Assembly: GCA_902559395.1 (NCBI GenBank)
Contig: CACEHR010000001.1
Location: 62,001-126,000 of the forward strand
From: an uncultured Pelagibacteraceae bacterium
Lineage (GTDB): Bacteria > Pseudomonadota > Alphaproteobacteria > Pelagibacterales > Pelagibacteraceae
Length of the DNA: 64,000 nucleotides
Direction of reading: 5' to 3'
Positions 8,690 through 19,649 of the stretch are shown here, in pieces (position 1 is the first letter of the stretch; each line of letters begins with the position of its first letter). Both the position numbers and the translations under genes were made by a program. The notes below the pieces were generated by a model that had not been told where the DNA came from, did not search any database, and saw only the letters and a list, made by a program, of their open reading frames with translations.

Positions 8690-10720
8690 ATGAAAAAAAA
8701 ACAGATAGAAGATAAATATAAAAATTATATAAATTTATTTAAAAAGTATAATCAATATTATTATAATAATAGTAAACCTATTGTTTCTGACAAGGTATTT
8801 GATGATTTAAAGTTAAAGATAATTTATTTAGAAGAAAAATATAACTATCTAAAATCACCAGACTCGCCTAAAAATATAGTAGGTCATAAACCTTCAAAAA
8901 ATTTTAAAAAAGTTTTTCATAAAGTTCCAATGCTTTCATTATCAAATGCTTTTACTGAAGAGGACCTATTAAATTTTGAAAAAAAAATACTCAATTTTTT
9001 ATCTAAAAATCATAATCATTCGATTACTTATGCGACTGAACCTAAAATTGATGGAATTTCAGCTTCTTTAACATACAAAAATGGTAAATTAGTAACTGGA
9101 CTATCTAGAGGAGATGGCAAGGAAGGTGAGGATATAACTGCAAATTTATCAACAATAGATGATATTCCAAAAGAAATTAATTCAAGAGATTTTCCTGAAG
9201 AAATTGATATTAGGGGTGAAGTTTTCATTAAAAATAGTGACTTCGAAAAATTAAAAGAAAAATTTGCAAATCCAAGGAATGCAGCATCAGGTTCTTTGAG
9301 ACAAAAAAATCCCGAAGAGACCAAAAAAATACCTCTAAAATTTATTGCATATACATTTGGTTATGAGAAAGGTTTAAAATTAAATAATCAATTTGATTTT
9401 CTACATCAGTTAAGCAAATGGGGATTTAATACTAATCCGTTAAACAAATTAATAACTGGAGTAAAAAACTTAGTGAAAAATTACAATGAAATAGAAAAAA
9501 AAAGAGCCGATTTAGATTTTGATATAGATGGTATGGTTTATAAAATTAATGATTTTACTCTTCAAAAAAGATTAGGTTATGTTGCTAATGCACCAAGGTG
9601 GGCTATAGCGCATAAATTTTCTTCAAATAAAGCTGTTTCAAAAATAATTGATATAGACATCCAAATTGGAAGAACGGGAGCCTTGACTCCAGTAGCAAAA
9701 ATTAAACCAATCAATATTGGCGGTGTTGTTGTATCTAATGCAACATTGCATAATGAAGATGAGATAAATCGAAAAGACATAAGAATTGGTGATACTGTTA
9801 CTTTAGAAAGAGCCGGAGATGTAATTCCCCATATTCTTTCTGTAGATTTAAAAAAAAGATTGAAAACAAGTTCAAAGTTTATATTTCCCAACAAATGTCC
9901 CTCATGTGGCTCAAAAACAATTAAGGAATTAAATAAACTTACAAAAAAAAAAGATGCAGTAAGAAGATGTTCGAGTGAAGGATATTATTGTGATAAAATC
10001 ACAATTGAGAAATTGAAGCATTTTGTTTCAAAAGATGCTTTTAATATTGATGGATTAGGAAAAAAAATAATAGAAGGATTTTGGAAATTAAAGTTAATTA
10101 AATTTCCATATGATATATTTAAATTAGATTATGAGAAAATTGAAAAACTTGAAGGTTGGGGTCGGCTATCAGTTGAAAATTTAAAGTACTCAATAAACCA
10201 AAAAAAAAATATTTCTTTAGAAAGATTTATATTTGCTTTAGGGATCAGACACATAGGATTAGAGAATGCAAAATTATTATCTAAATACTTTATTTCATTT
10301 TCAAATTTTCAAAATTTATCAAGAAAAGGAAATTATGATGATTTATTAAATATTGATGGCATTGGTGAAACACAAGTAAATTCAATAAGAAGTTTTTTTG
10401 CAAATGAGATAAATATTAAGGTCTTAAAAGAGTTAGAAAAATATTTAGTTATAAATAATGCATCAGCTAAACAAAGTAATGGAATATTAAATAATAAATC
10501 TTTTTTAGTCACTGGAAAATTAAATGGTATAAGTAGAGCTGAAATTAAATTATTAATTGAAGAAAATTCAGGAACCACTGTTAGCAGTGTATCAAATAAG
10601 CTAGATTATTTAATTACTGGAGAAAAACCAACAAAAAGAAAAGTGGAAAATGCTAAACAGCTTAATATTAAAATTATTAATCAAAAAGAATTCTTGAAAA
10701 TGCTAAATAAAAGTAGCTAA
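8690..10720 (+). CDS. ligA: NAD-dependent DNA ligase LigA
   Basis: About 676 aa, full length. Domains in order: Ia/adenylation with the nucleophile motif KIDG near residue 119 and RGDGKEGEDIT; OB fold; tetracysteine zinc finger (CPSCG ... RRCSSEGYYC); HhH repeats; C-terminal BRCT near 600-670 (NKSFLVTGKL). A TTG three codons upstream is in frame, but the ATG at 8690, one base after the bamD stop, fits the family start. The 3' end overlaps the convergent peptidase gene by 18 bp. Confidence 0.96.
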   Translation: MKKKQIEDKYKNYINLFKKYNQYYYNNSKPIVSDKVFDDLKLKIIYLEEKYNYLKSPDSPKNIVGHKPSKNFKKVFHKVPMLSLSNAFTEEDLLNFEKKILNFLSKNHNHSITYATEPKIDGISASLTYKNGKLVTGLSRGDGKEGEDITANLSTIDDIPKEINSRDFPEEIDIRGEVFIKNSDFEKLKEKFANPRNAASGSLRQKNPEETKKIPLKFIAYTFGYEKGLKLNNQFDFLHQLSKWGFNTNPLNKLITGVKNLVKNYNEIEKKRADLDFDIDGMVYKINDFTLQKRLGYVANAPRWAIAHKFSSNKAVSKIIDIDIQIGRTGALTPVAKIKPINIGGVVVSNATLHNEDEINRKDIRIGDTVTLERAGDVIPHILSVDLKKRLKTSSKFIFPNKCPSCGSKTIKELNKLTKKKDAVRRCSSEGYYCDKITIEKLKHFVSKDAFNIDGLGKKIIEGFWKLKLIKFPYDIFKLDYEKIEKLEGWGRLSVENLKYSINQKKNISLERFIFALGIRHIGLENAKLLSKYFISFSNFQNLSRKGNYDDLLNIDGIGETQVNSIRSFFANEINIKVLKELEKYLVINNASAKQSNGILNNKSFLVTGKLNGISRAEIKLLIEENSGTTVSSVSNKLDYLITGEKPTKRKVENAKQLNIKIINQKEFLKMLNKSS

Positions 10721-12397
10721 CCACTTTCTTTCGTTTTGATTTAAATATTTCGATATTTTTAAATAAACATCAAGATGATATTTAAAAAGGTAATTTTTTT
10801 CAGAATTTGTAAGTAAATTAAAATTAATTAAGTCTTTTTCAATTGGTACCATTGTTAAATTTTCAAAAAATAAATGACCATTATTATTTTTAACATAAAC
10901 CAGATTTTCTATACGTATTCCGTAATTATTTTGTTTATAATAACCAGGCTCATTACTTAATATCATACCTTGTTTTATTTTGACTTTATTAATTTTATTT
11001 ATAGATTGTGGTCCTTCATGAACATTGAGAAAAAAACCAACTCCATGACCTGTTCCATGCGCGTAATCTAAATTGCTTTCTTTCAAAAATTTTCTAGCTC
11101 TTTTATCAATTTTTTGACCAGTGTTATCTTTATTGATATCGGTTCTGGCAACAGCAATATGGCCTTTTAAAACTTTAGTAAAAATATTTTTTATATTTTG
11201 TTTTTGATCAGAAAAGCAAAGTGTTCTTGTTACATCTGTTGTGCCATATTTATATTGACCACCGGAATCACATAGAAAAATATCTTTTTTATTTATGTTT
11301 CTGCAATTTTTTTTGTTCGCTCGATAATGAACAATTGCGCCATTTTTTCCAGCCCCAGCTATTGTATCAAAACTAGGATAAAGAAAACTTTTGTGCAATT
11401 TCCTAAACTTTTCTAATTTTTTAATTGCCATTATCTCAGTAATTTTTTTTTTATTAATTTTTTTAATCCAATAAATAAATTTTGTTAAAGCAGCACCATC
11501 TAAAATGTGAGCATTTATCATATTTTTAATCTCAGTTGTATTTTTGATTGCTTTTAGAAAATAAGTTGGATCATTTCTTTTAATAATTTTAAATTTCAAT
11601 TTAATTAATTTTTCATAAAATATTGAACAAGATTTATCATCAATAATAAAACTTTTTCCATTAAGTTTTAAAATTTCCTTTGGAAATTGTTTAATATCAA
11701 TAAATTGATTTGATTTAATAACTTTATTTTTAATTAATTTTTTACATTTATCTATTTTACTTATAAAAAATATTTTTTTTGTTTTGCTTATAATTAGCCT
11801 TGAATTGGGAACTGGACTATTTGGGCCATCTCCGCCTCTAATATTTAATATCCAAGCAACATTTTCTGGTGCACTTATAAAAATATAATCTGAATTATTT
11901 TTTTTTAAGTATTTAGAAATTTTATTTATTTTAGACCTTGTGCTCTCGCCAACTATTTTTTTATCCAAAGAAAAAAATGGTACAGAATTACTAATTTTTT
12001 CTTTTTTAATTTCATCAATTAAATTTTTATCTATATGTTTTAATTGATTATATTTTAAAAAATAATTTTTGATTTGAGTATTTGTAAAAAGTTTTGGATC
12101 AATTCCTAAAGTTAAATTTTTAAATAAATTACAGTTTATTAACTTTTCAAATCCATAAATTTTAAAATTTTTTCCGCTTTCTTGCTGACTTTGTATTGTA
12201 TATCTTCCATCGGTAAACAAATAGTTTTTATTTTTTAGTATTACAGCCATGCCAGCAGAACCACTGAAGTTTGAAATAATTCTCAATCTATTGATTTTTG
12301 AGTATTCAGTGAAATAATCGTCATTTTTTGGTATTACATATCCGTCAATATTATATTTTTTAAATTTTTTTCTCAGTATGTTAATGTATTTTTTCAC
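10703..12397 (-). CDS. Xaa-Pro aminopeptidase (M24 family, AMPP-like)
   Basis: A 564-aa M24B metallopeptidase with two creatinase-like N-terminal domains and a C-terminal pita-bread catalytic domain. The dinuclear-metal ligands are visible: FLCDSGGQY and GTTDVTRT (two Asp), HGTGHGVG with NVHEGP (His), NEPGYY (Glu) and GIRIENL (Glu). It would remove N-terminal residues before proline in the cytoplasm. Its ATG overlaps the uvrD stop by 4 bp, so it is probably translated from the uvrD mRNA. It converges on ligA with an 18-bp overlap. Confidence 0.92.
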   Translation of the reverse strand: MKKYINILRKKFKKYNIDGYVIPKNDDYFTEYSKINRLRIISNFSGSAGMAVILKNKNYLFTDGRYTIQSQQESGKNFKIYGFEKLINCNLFKNLTLGIDPKLFTNTQIKNYFLKYNQLKHIDKNLIDEIKKEKISNSVPFFSLDKKIVGESTRSKINKISKYLKKNNSDYIFISAPENVAWILNIRGGDGPNSPVPNSRLIISKTKKIFFISKIDKCKKLIKNKVIKSNQFIDIKQFPKEILKLNGKSFIIDDKSCSIFYEKLIKLKFKIIKRNDPTYFLKAIKNTTEIKNMINAHILDGAALTKFIYWIKKINKKKITEIMAIKKLEKFRKLHKSFLYPSFDTIAGAGKNGAIVHYRANKKNCRNINKKDIFLCDSGGQYKYGTTDVTRTLCFSDQKQNIKNIFTKVLKGHIAVARTDINKDNTGQKIDKRARKFLKESNLDYAHGTGHGVGFFLNVHEGPQSINKINKVKIKQGMILSNEPGYYKQNNYGIRIENLVYVKNNNGHLFFENLTMVPIEKDLINFNLLTNSEKNYLFKYHLDVYLKISKYLNQNERKWLATFI

Positions 12398-14430
12398 TTA
12401 ATTCTCTTTTGGTATCTTATCCAACCAGGACTTCTAGTATTTTCTTCTAATTCAAAATCTTGATTAAATTCGAAATCATCATCGTTGTTTATTTCTTCAT
12501 CAAAAAATGAATTTTTTTCTAAGTTTTTTTCTGGTAATTCATCTATAAATCTTGAGGCCATACTATCTATCCAATCTCCTTGATAAAATCTATTCATTGA
12601 AAAAGATATAATAGCTTTTTTCTTTGCTCTGGTAATTCCCACATAAGCCAAGCGTCTTTCTTCCTCTAGGCCATTTTGTCCTTTTTCCTCAATAGATTTT
12701 TGATGTGGGAATAAGCCCTCTTCCCACCCTGGAAGAAAAACAACGTCAAATTCCAGGCCTTTTGCTGCATGCATTGTCATCATGTTAATTTTTTCACCAT
12801 CCCATTCTTGATCTACTGAAGTTGCTAATGAGACATGTTCTAAAAAACTTTCTAGGTTATCAAATTCTTTCATAGCACTTAATAACTCTTTAATATTTTC
12901 CAATCTATTCTCGTTATCAATATCTTTTTTATTTTTTAACATCGCTGAATAACCTGATTCATCTAAAAGTACCTGTAATAATTTTATATGATTGAATTTT
13001 TTTAAAACTAAGTCACTTCTCCATTTTGCTAGAGAATTAATAAATAAATTTAAACCAATTTTTGCTTTTGGTTTTATTAAATTATGTTCTAGCATTTTGA
13101 TTGAAGCTCTTTCTAAGTTTAAACTTTGATCTTTTGCATATTCATGAATATTTTTTAAAGTACTATCTCCTATAGATCTTTTTGGGTTGTTAACAATTCT
13201 TTCAAAAGCGAGATCATCTTTTTCTTGATAAATTAATCTTAAATAGGCGACACAGTCTTTTATTTCAGCTCTCTCATAAAACTTTGTACCACCTAAAATT
13301 CTATAAGGCATACCAATTTTAAGAAATCGTTCTTCAAATTCGCGTGTTTGAAAAATAGCCCTAACTAGGATTGCAATATTATTAAAAGAAAATTTTTTTT
13401 TAATATTTTTTTCTATTTCATCTGAAATTCCAACTGCTTCATCTTTACCATTTTTATAACAGTTTAGTTTAACTAAGTCCCCTTCATCCATATTAGTAAT
13501 TAATGTTTTACCAACTCTATTTTGATTATTTGAAATAAGATTTGAAGCCACAGATAAAATGTTTTGGGAAGATCTATAATTTTGCTCTAACCTAATTATT
13601 TTGGTATTTTTATAAACTTGATCAAATTCTAAGAAATTTTTTATCTCTGCTCCTCTCCAACTATAAATTGATTGATCGTCATCTCCAACACAGCAAATAT
13701 TTTTGTTGGTTTCTGACAAGAGATTAAGCCATTTACTTTGTATAAAATTTGTATCTTGATACTCATCAACAAGGATATATTTAAAATTTTTTGAATATAT
13801 TTCCCTTATATCTTTATTAAATTCTAAAATTTTGACGGTATGCAAGATAAGATCACCAAAGTCACAAGAATTTAAGTCAGTTAATTTTTGTTGATAAATT
13901 TTATAAAGTGGAAGTACTGTTTTTTCATAAAGGTCTTTTTTATTTATTACCACTTCGTTTGGATAAAATCCTTTATTTTTCCAACGATCAATTATTGCCA
14001 ATATAAATTTTGGCGATAATTGTTTGATGTCGATATTTTCACCTTTACATATATTTTTTATGAGTCTGATTTGATCGTCAGTGTCTACAATTGTAAAATT
14101 GGAATTTAAATTTGCAGCAGATGCGTGTTTTCTCAATAATTTAGCACATATAGAATGAAATGTGCCAAGCCAGGAAAGTCCAATAGCAGCAGAGCCAAGT
14201 ATTTTACTAACTCTATTTTGCATTTCTTTTGCAGCTTTGTTTGTGAATGTTACTGCTAAGATTTGATTTGGAAACCCTTTTTTTTCTTTGATAATGTGAG
14301 CAATTCTAGAGGTTAAAACTTTTGTTTTTCCAGATCCAGCTCCCGCAACAATCAATAGAGGACCATCTAGGTGCAGAACAGCTTCTTTTTGGGTGTCATT
14401 TAAATTTTTTAAATAATCTTTGTTTATCAT
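12394..14430 (-). CDS. uvrD: ATP-dependent DNA helicase UvrD/PcrA (superfamily 1)
   Basis: A 678-aa SF1A helicase acting in nucleotide-excision and mismatch repair. Helicase motifs in order: Walker A GAGSGKT near residue 31, DEYQDTN (motif II), GDDDQSIYSWRGA (III), QNYRSSQNIL (IV), TMHAAKGLEFDVVFL (V) and YVGITRAKK (VI). The C-terminal tail is acidic and ends SPGWIRYQKRIK, resembling the RNA-polymerase-interacting tail of PcrA/UvrD. A 34-bp spacer separates it from the divergent AsmA-like gene. No SOS box is seen in that spacer. Confidence 0.95.
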   Translation of the reverse strand: MINKDYLKNLNDTQKEAVLHLDGPLLIVAGAGSGKTKVLTSRIAHIIKEKKGFPNQILAVTFTNKAAKEMQNRVSKILGSAAIGLSWLGTFHSICAKLLRKHASAANLNSNFTIVDTDDQIRLIKNICKGENIDIKQLSPKFILAIIDRWKNKGFYPNEVVINKKDLYEKTVLPLYKIYQQKLTDLNSCDFGDLILHTVKILEFNKDIREIYSKNFKYILVDEYQDTNFIQSKWLNLLSETNKNICCVGDDDQSIYSWRGAEIKNFLEFDQVYKNTKIIRLEQNYRSSQNILSVASNLISNNQNRVGKTLITNMDEGDLVKLNCYKNGKDEAVGISDEIEKNIKKKFSFNNIAILVRAIFQTREFEERFLKIGMPYRILGGTKFYERAEIKDCVAYLRLIYQEKDDLAFERIVNNPKRSIGDSTLKNIHEYAKDQSLNLERASIKMLEHNLIKPKAKIGLNLFINSLAKWRSDLVLKKFNHIKLLQVLLDESGYSAMLKNKKDIDNENRLENIKELLSAMKEFDNLESFLEHVSLATSVDQEWDGEKINMMTMHAAKGLEFDVVFLPGWEEGLFPHQKSIEEKGQNGLEEERRLAYVGITRAKKKAIISFSMNRFYQGDWIDSMASRFIDELPEKNLEKNSFFDEEINNDDDFEFNQDFELEENTRSPGWIRYQKRIK

Positions 14431-14464
14431 TTAAAATAATACTTTATAAGATTTCTTTGTCTTT

Positions 14465-15955
14465 ATGAGTAAAACAAATTTTTTAGTAAAACGTATAAAA
14501 AACATAAGCAATTTTATTAATAATCTTTTAGAAAAAAATTTAAACAAGTTAAATTCTAAAAATCTTAGTTATTTATTTAAAAATAATAAAATAATTTTAA
14601 CTTTTGTCGCACTTTTTGTTGTTTTTGTATCTTATTTATTATCACCTACTTTTTATAATCAAATTGATATTTCAAAACAGTTAAAAAATGAGCTGCAAGG
14701 TAAATTTGATTTAAAATTTCAATTTTCTAAAAATATAAAATATAATCTTTTTCCAAGACCTCATTTTATAATTACAGACTCAAAAATCTTTGATAATAAA
14801 AAAGAATTATCAAAAATTAGTAAATTAAAAATTTATATATCATTTGATAATTTATTTTCAATAAAAGATACTAAGATAAGAAATGTAATTTTAGAAAATG
14901 CAAATTTTAATATTAATGCAAAAAATTTTAATTTTTTTTTAAGACTACTTGACAAAAATTACAAAAGTGGAAATTTAATAATTAAGGATAGCAATGTATT
15001 TTTTAAACATTTAGAGAATGAAGTTTTGTTTATAAGCAAAATTTTTAAGATGGAATATTTTTATGAACCAAAAGAGCTTAAAAATATTGTTTACTCAGAA
15101 AATGAGATATTTAATATTCCTTTTTCGATAGAATCTTTTTTTAGCGAAGATAAAAATAAATTTTTTTCTTTAATAAATCTTGCTTTAATGAAACTTGAAA
15201 TTGAAAACGAATTAAGTTTTGAAAGTGATCAAAAAACAGGTAGATCACAATTAATTTTTAATAAATTAAAACGAATTGTAGAATATAAAATTGAAAAAGA
15301 TTCTTTTAACTTTCATTTTTTTGATAAAACAGATCAACCGAACGTTACCTATAAGGGAAAATTTAATTTCAAACCCTTTTATGCAAATTTGGAAGGTAAT
15401 TTAAATGAAATAAATTTAAATCATATGTTTGGTTCCAATGCTATTATTGCCCAACTACTAAAAACTGAAATATTTAATAATAAAAATATTGATTTTAAAT
15501 TGAATATAAATGCAAATAGTATTTACAATAATTCTAATTTTAAAAATATTAATTTAAATTCAAAAATTCAAGAAGGTTTAATCGATACAGATAATACAAA
15601 ATTTGAATGGAGAGGTATTGCAAATTTTGAATTATTAGAAAGTTTAATTTTTGTTAGAGATGGAGAATTAGTTTTAGACGGAAAATTAAAGATTAATATT
15701 AAAGATCATAATAAAATATATAAATTTCTTTTAACACCTAAGAATTATAGAAATCAAATTAAACAAGTTGATTTTAATTTTACATATAATTTTGATAAGA
15801 AAATAGCTGAATTAACTGATATTAAAATAGATAATAAAATTAATCATGAAATTAATAAAATTTTAAATAATGTAATTTTAAAAAAAGATGATTTACAAAA
15901 TAAAATTTATTTTAAAAATCTATTAAATGAAGCTATAAAAAGTTACTTTGGATAG
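14465..15955 (+). CDS. AsmA-like membrane-anchored periplasmic protein
   Basis: A 496-aa protein with a basic cytoplasmic N-terminus, one membrane segment near residues 46-64 ([17 protein letters not shown]) and a long beta-rich, low-complexity periplasmic part. After the membrane anchor comes the pattern [34 protein letters not shown], which resembles the N-terminal AsmA domain (strand, then the FPRP.L..... signature). AsmA-family proteins are proposed to help move phospholipids to the outer membrane. Assignment is by pattern only. The 3' end overlaps fumC by 13 bp. Confidence 0.6.
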   Translation: MSKTNFLVKRIKNISNFINNLLEKNLNKLNSKNLSYLFKNNKIILTFVALFVVFVSYLLSPTFYNQIDISKQLKNELQGKFDLKFQFSKNIKYNLFPRPHFIITDSKIFDNKKELSKISKLKIYISFDNLFSIKDTKIRNVILENANFNINAKNFNFFLRLLDKNYKSGNLIIKDSNVFFKHLENEVLFISKIFKMEYFYEPKELKNIVYSENEIFNIPFSIESFFSEDKNKFFSLINLALMKLEIENELSFESDQKTGRSQLIFNKLKRIVEYKIEKDSFNFHFFDKTDQPNVTYKGKFNFKPFYANLEGNLNEINLNHMFGSNAIIAQLLKTEIFNNKNIDFKLNINANSIYNNSNFKNINLNSKIQEGLIDTDNTKFEWRGIANFELLESLIFVRDGELVLDGKLKINIKDHNKIYKFLLTPKNYRNQIKQVDFNFTYNFDKKIAELTDIKIDNKINHEINKILNNVILKKDDLQNKIYFKNLLNEAIKSYFG

Positions 15956-17331
15956 ATCATTTTTTTAGGATCAACAATTTTATTGTAATCTTTGTCATTA
16001 ATTAATCCTGTTTTTAAAACCTCATATTTTAAAGTAGTATTATTTTTAAGTGCTGTTTTTGCAATTTTTGCAGCGTTATCGTATCCAATATGTGGAGCTA
16101 GTGCAGTAACAAGCATTAATGAATTATCTAAATGCTCCTGTATTTTCTTTTTGTTGGCTTTTATTCCCTTGACACAATAAAGAGCAAAGTTTTTAGTGCT
16201 GTCAGCGATCAAGTCGATTGATTGCAAGATATTATGAGCAATCAATGGTTTAAATACATTTAGTTCGAAATGTCCGTGAGATCCCGCCATTGTAATACCA
16301 TTATGATTACCTATAACTTTAACACAAACCATTGTAACAGCTTCACACTGAGTTGGATTTACTTTTCCTGGCATTATAGATGAACCTGGTTCATTTTCAG
16401 GTAAAATTAATTCTCCATAACCAGCTCTAGGACCAGAGCCTAAAAATCTAATATCATTTGATATTTTCATTAATGCCACCGCGCATGTATTTAGAGCACC
16501 AGAAAAATTTACGATTGAATCGTGTGCTGCAAGCTCTGCAAATTTATTTGGCGCAGGTTTAAATTTTATTTTAGTAAATTTAGCAATCTGTTTTACAATT
16601 TTTTTATCAAAATTTTTCTTTGAATTAATTCCAGTGCCAACAGCCGTACCGCCTTGAGCGAGAAATAATATTTCTCTTAAAGCATATTCTATTCTTTCAA
16701 TACTTTTTTTAACTTGAAAATGATATCCTGAAAATTCCTGTCCTAGAGATAATGGAGTAGCATCTTGTAAATGAGTTCTTCCAATCTTTACTATATTTTT
16801 AAACTCATTTGTTTTTCTTTTTAGTTCTTTTTCTAAAATCTTTAAACTGGGTAGCATTTTACTTATTGTCTCTTTAGCTACAGAGATATGCATTGCAGTA
16901 GGAAATACATCATTAGTAGATTGAGATTTGTTTACATGATCATTTGGATGAATAGGTTTTTTAGTTCCTTTTTTTCCACCTAAGATTTCTATAGCTCTAT
17001 TTGCAATAACCTCATTTACGTTCATATTTGTTTGTGTGCCTGATCCTGTCTGCCAAACCTTTAAAGGAAAATTTTCATCTAATTTACCCTTGATTACTTC
17101 ATCTGATGCTTTGATTATTGCTTTAGAAATTTTACCATCAATTAATTTATCTTTAGCATGTACAATTGCAGCAGATCTTTTAATAATTGCTATTGATTTA
17201 ATAATTGAAATATTAACTAAAATTTTTCCAATATTAAAAAATTTATTGGATCTCTGAGTAGATGCACCCCAATATTTATCATTTGGGACATTTATGCTTC
17301 CAATACTGTCAAATTCTTTTCTTAATTTCAT
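15943..17331 (-). CDS. fumC: Fumarate hydratase class II
   Basis: A 462-aa homotetrameric, iron-independent fumarase of the TCA cycle. Superfamily signatures are [14 protein letters not shown] (substrate loop), [30 protein letters not shown] and the catalytic [15 protein letters not shown] loop. Length and motifs are those of class II FumC rather than aspartase (the loop lacks aspartase-specific residues, judged from memory). It is divergent from the MazG-like gene across 67 bp and convergent with the AsmA-like gene. Confidence 0.95.
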   Translation of the reverse strand: MKLRKEFDSIGSINVPNDKYWGASTQRSNKFFNIGKILVNISIIKSIAIIKRSAAIVHAKDKLIDGKISKAIIKASDEVIKGKLDENFPLKVWQTGSGTQTNMNVNEVIANRAIEILGGKKGTKKPIHPNDHVNKSQSTNDVFPTAMHISVAKETISKMLPSLKILEKELKRKTNEFKNIVKIGRTHLQDATPLSLGQEFSGYHFQVKKSIERIEYALREILFLAQGGTAVGTGINSKKNFDKKIVKQIAKFTKIKFKPAPNKFAELAAHDSIVNFSGALNTCAVALMKISNDIRFLGSGPRAGYGELILPENEPGSSIMPGKVNPTQCEAVTMVCVKVIGNHNGITMAGSHGHFELNVFKPLIAHNILQSIDLIADSTKNFALYCVKGIKANKKKIQEHLDNSLMLVTALAPHIGYDNAAKIAKTALKNNTTLKYEVLKTGLINDKDYNKIVDPKKMIYPK

Positions 17332-17398
17332 TGATTAATTTTTAAGTAACAAATAATTATTAACATACAATAATTTTTTAAAAACATACAGGAGCATT

Positions 17399-17770
17399 AT
17401 GTCGAATTTTAGTAAAGTTGGCACTTTCATGAAAACTTTCGGTCAGGAAGTAAAAACAAAACCATCATTTAGCACTGATAAAATAAATAAATTAAGAATA
17501 GATCTAATAAAAGAGGAACTAGAGGAGCTCACAGAAGCTATGAATAATAAGGACTTATTAGAAGTAGCTGATGCACTAACAGACATATTATATGTAACTT
17601 ATGGAGCGGGGCACGCCTTTGGAATTGATTTGGATAAATGTTTTGATGAGGTCCAAAATTCAAATATGAGCAAGTTAGATGAAAATGGAAAACCAATTTA
17701 CAATGAGTCTGGAAAAGTCATGAAAGGCCCTAACTATTTTAAGCCAGATTTATCAAAGTTTGTGAATTAA
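17399..17770 (+). CDS. MazG-like / PRA-PH superfamily nucleotide pyrophosphohydrolase
   Basis: A 123-aa all-alpha NTP pyrophosphohydrolase-like protein. The metal-binding helix pattern EELEE near residues 40-44 and EVADALTD near 56-63 form the EExxE...ExxD signature. The following YGAGHAFGIDLDKCFDEV and SNMSKLDENGKP resemble a phage/bacterial subfamily of PRA-PH proteins. The likely role is hydrolysis of non-canonical or excess (d)NTPs; the substrate is unknown. A good SD (AGGAG) lies 8 bp upstream of the ATG. The 3' end overlaps nadC by 4 bp. Confidence 0.8.
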   Translation: MSNFSKVGTFMKTFGQEVKTKPSFSTDKINKLRIDLIKEELEELTEAMNNKDLLEVADALTDILYVTYGAGHAFGIDLDKCFDEVQNSNMSKLDENGKPIYNESGKVMKGPNYFKPDLSKFVN

Positions 17771-18600
17771 ATTTCTAACTTAAAGTCAATTGCAGGAGCG
17801 CTGTGTGTAATACTGCCAACAGAAATTCTGTCAATTCCAGTGGACGCGATGGCTTTAACAGTTTTTAAAGTAACATTCCCTGAAGCTTCAGTTTCATATA
17901 ACTTTTTAGCAATTTTAATACCATGTTTTAGATTTTTAATACTCATATTGTCGAGCAGAACAGTATTAAATTTTAGACCTAATATTGATTTAAGTTGTTT
18001 TATTGTATCAATCTCAACAGTAATTTTTTTTCCTTTTTTATTTTTTATTGCCTTTAAGACCAAAGTTTTTAAATCTGAACTAGCAATATGGTTATCTTTA
18101 ATTAAATATTCATCGCTTAAATTAAATCTATGATTTGTACCACCTCCTAATTTAACAGCATATTTTTGGATAACTCTTAAATTAGGAATTGTTTTTCTCG
18201 TGCAACAAATTTTAGTTTTTTTTCCTGCTAATTTAACAAATTCATTTGTTTTAGTTGCTATTCCAGAAATATGAGACAAAAAATTTAAAGCTACCCTTTC
18301 AGCGATTAGAATATTTTTTGCATTACCTTTAATTAAAGCTACTAAATTTCCTTTTTTAATCTTAGAACCATCTTTTTTCTTAATAATGAATTTTATTTTA
18401 TCATCAATTAATGCAAAAGTTTGTTTAGCAAATAACAATCCTCCGACAATTGCTTTTTGATTTGAAATTAATTTAACCGTTACAATTTTATCATCTTTAA
18501 TTAAACTTGAAGTGATATCTCCTGAAGGATAAAGATCTTCATTCAATGCTAGTTTAACAGTACTTTTGATAAATTCTTTGCTTAGTTTTATTTTTGACAC
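17767..18600 (-). CDS. nadC: Nicotinate-nucleotide pyrophosphorylase (quinolinate phosphoribosyltransferase)
   Basis: A 277-aa enzyme converting quinolinate and PRPP to nicotinate mononucleotide. Type II PRTase features are ALNEDLYPSGDITS, LNFLSHISGIAT, CTRKTIPNLRVIQKYAV (quinolinate site), GGGTNHRFNLSD, LIKDNH and the C-terminal EASGNVTL and SVGSITHS phosphate-binding loops. It starts with GTG at 18600, 4 bp after the nadA stop, so nadA-nadC form a two-gene de novo NAD operon. nadB, frequently the third member, is not in this cluster. Confidence 0.95.
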   Translation of the reverse strand: MSKIKLSKEFIKSTVKLALNEDLYPSGDITSSLIKDDKIVTVKLISNQKAIVGGLLFAKQTFALIDDKIKFIIKKKDGSKIKKGNLVALIKGNAKNILIAERVALNFLSHISGIATKTNEFVKLAGKKTKICCTRKTIPNLRVIQKYAVKLGGGTNHRFNLSDEYLIKDNHIASSDLKTLVLKAIKNKKGKKITVEIDTIKQLKSILGLKFNTVLLDNMSIKNLKHGIKIAKKLYETEASGNVTLKTVKAIASTGIDRISVGSITHSAPAIDFKLEI

Positions 18601-18604
18601 TTAA

Positions 18605-19594
18605 TTATCTGCCAATTGCTGCCATTCTCTCTACGGATATTCTGGCTTTCTCAATTGTTTCTTCGTCCATGACAATTTCACCAGTCTCATTTTCTAAACA
18701 ATCTAATATTTTTGGAAGTGTAATTTTTTTCATATGGGGACACATATTGCATGGTTTAACAAAGTCTACATTTGGATTTTCTATTTGAATGTTGTCACTC
18801 ATTGAACATTCAGTAACCATCATTACTTTTTTTGGTTGATTATCTTTTACATATTTTATCATTCCAGATGTTGATCCAGCAAAATCACTAGCTTCTATTA
18901 CATCAGGAGGACATTCTGGATGTGCAATAATTTTAATTCCTGGATTATTTTTTCTTATATCCTCTATTTCTTTTTTATTAAATTGATCATGGACAATACA
19001 AATTCCTTTCCAAGAAATAATTTCAACATCAGTTTGAGAAGCAACATATTTTGCTAAATAATCATCAGGTAAAAATATTACTCTTTTTACCCCAAGTGAT
19101 TTAACTATTTTAACTGCGTTCGCAGATGTACAACAAACATCTGTTTCCGCCTTAACTTCTGCAGATGTATTAACATAAGATACAACAGGAACACCTGGGT
19201 ATTTTTCTTTTAATAGCCTAACATCTTTACCTGTAATTGATGATGATAAAGAACAGCCAGCATCCATATCAGGAAGAATAACTTTTTTATTGGGGCTCAT
19301 TAATTTTGCAGTTTCTGCCATGAAATGTACTCCAGCCATTAAAATAATATCAGCTGAAGTTTTTGAGGCTTCAATTGCTAATGCAAGTGAGTCAGCAGAA
19401 AAATCTGCAACACCATGATAAATTTCTGGTGTTTGATAGTTGTGAGCAAGAATTACAGCATTTTTTTCTTTTTTTAACTTATTAATTTTATGAATATAGG
19501 GAGCATGAACTGACCATTCAATTTCAGGCATAACTTTAGAAATTTTTTGATAAATTGGATCTGTTGCTTTGCGTACTTCTTGTGTAAATTCCAT
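18605..19594 (-). CDS. nadA: Quinolinate synthase A
   Basis: 4Fe-4S enzyme of about 329 aa condensing iminoaspartate with DHAP. The NadA signatures AHNYQTPEIYHGVADFSADSL, MAETAKLMSP, DAGCSLSS, CCTSANAV, HPECPPDV, VTECSMSDN and the C-terminal PCNMCPHMKKI are present, supplying the three cluster cysteines. A TTG at 19609 is also in frame, but the ATG at 19594 is the more usual start; neither has a clear SD. It is read toward nadC. The upstream spacer also carries the promoter for the divergent tRNA-Leu. Confidence 0.94.
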   Translation of the reverse strand: MEFTQEVRKATDPIYQKISKVMPEIEWSVHAPYIHKINKLKKEKNAVILAHNYQTPEIYHGVADFSADSLALAIEASKTSADIILMAGVHFMAETAKLMSPNKKVILPDMDAGCSLSSSITGKDVRLLKEKYPGVPVVSYVNTSAEVKAETDVCCTSANAVKIVKSLGVKRVIFLPDDYLAKYVASQTDVEIISWKGICIVHDQFNKKEIEDIRKNNPGIKIIAHPECPPDVIEASDFAGSTSGMIKYVKDNQPKKVMMVTECSMSDNIQIENPNVDFVKPCNMCPHMKKITLPKILDCLENETGEIVMDEETIEKARISVERMAAIGR

Positions 19595-19610
19595 GGGGAT
19601 TTTTACCAAT

Positions 19611-19639
19611 TTGAATCATGATTGTCATTCATTTATTAT
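19611..19639 (+). promoter_or_regulatory. Sigma-70 type promoter of tRNA-Leu
   Basis: TTGAAT at 19611-19616 and TATTAT at 19634-19639 are separated by 17 bp. The implied start, near 19646, is about 4 bp before the mature tRNA 5' end. Found by eye; it fits the consensus well for an AT-rich genome, and the exact 17-bp spacing adds support. Confidence 0.6.
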
Positions 19640-19649
19640 GGGACATTTC

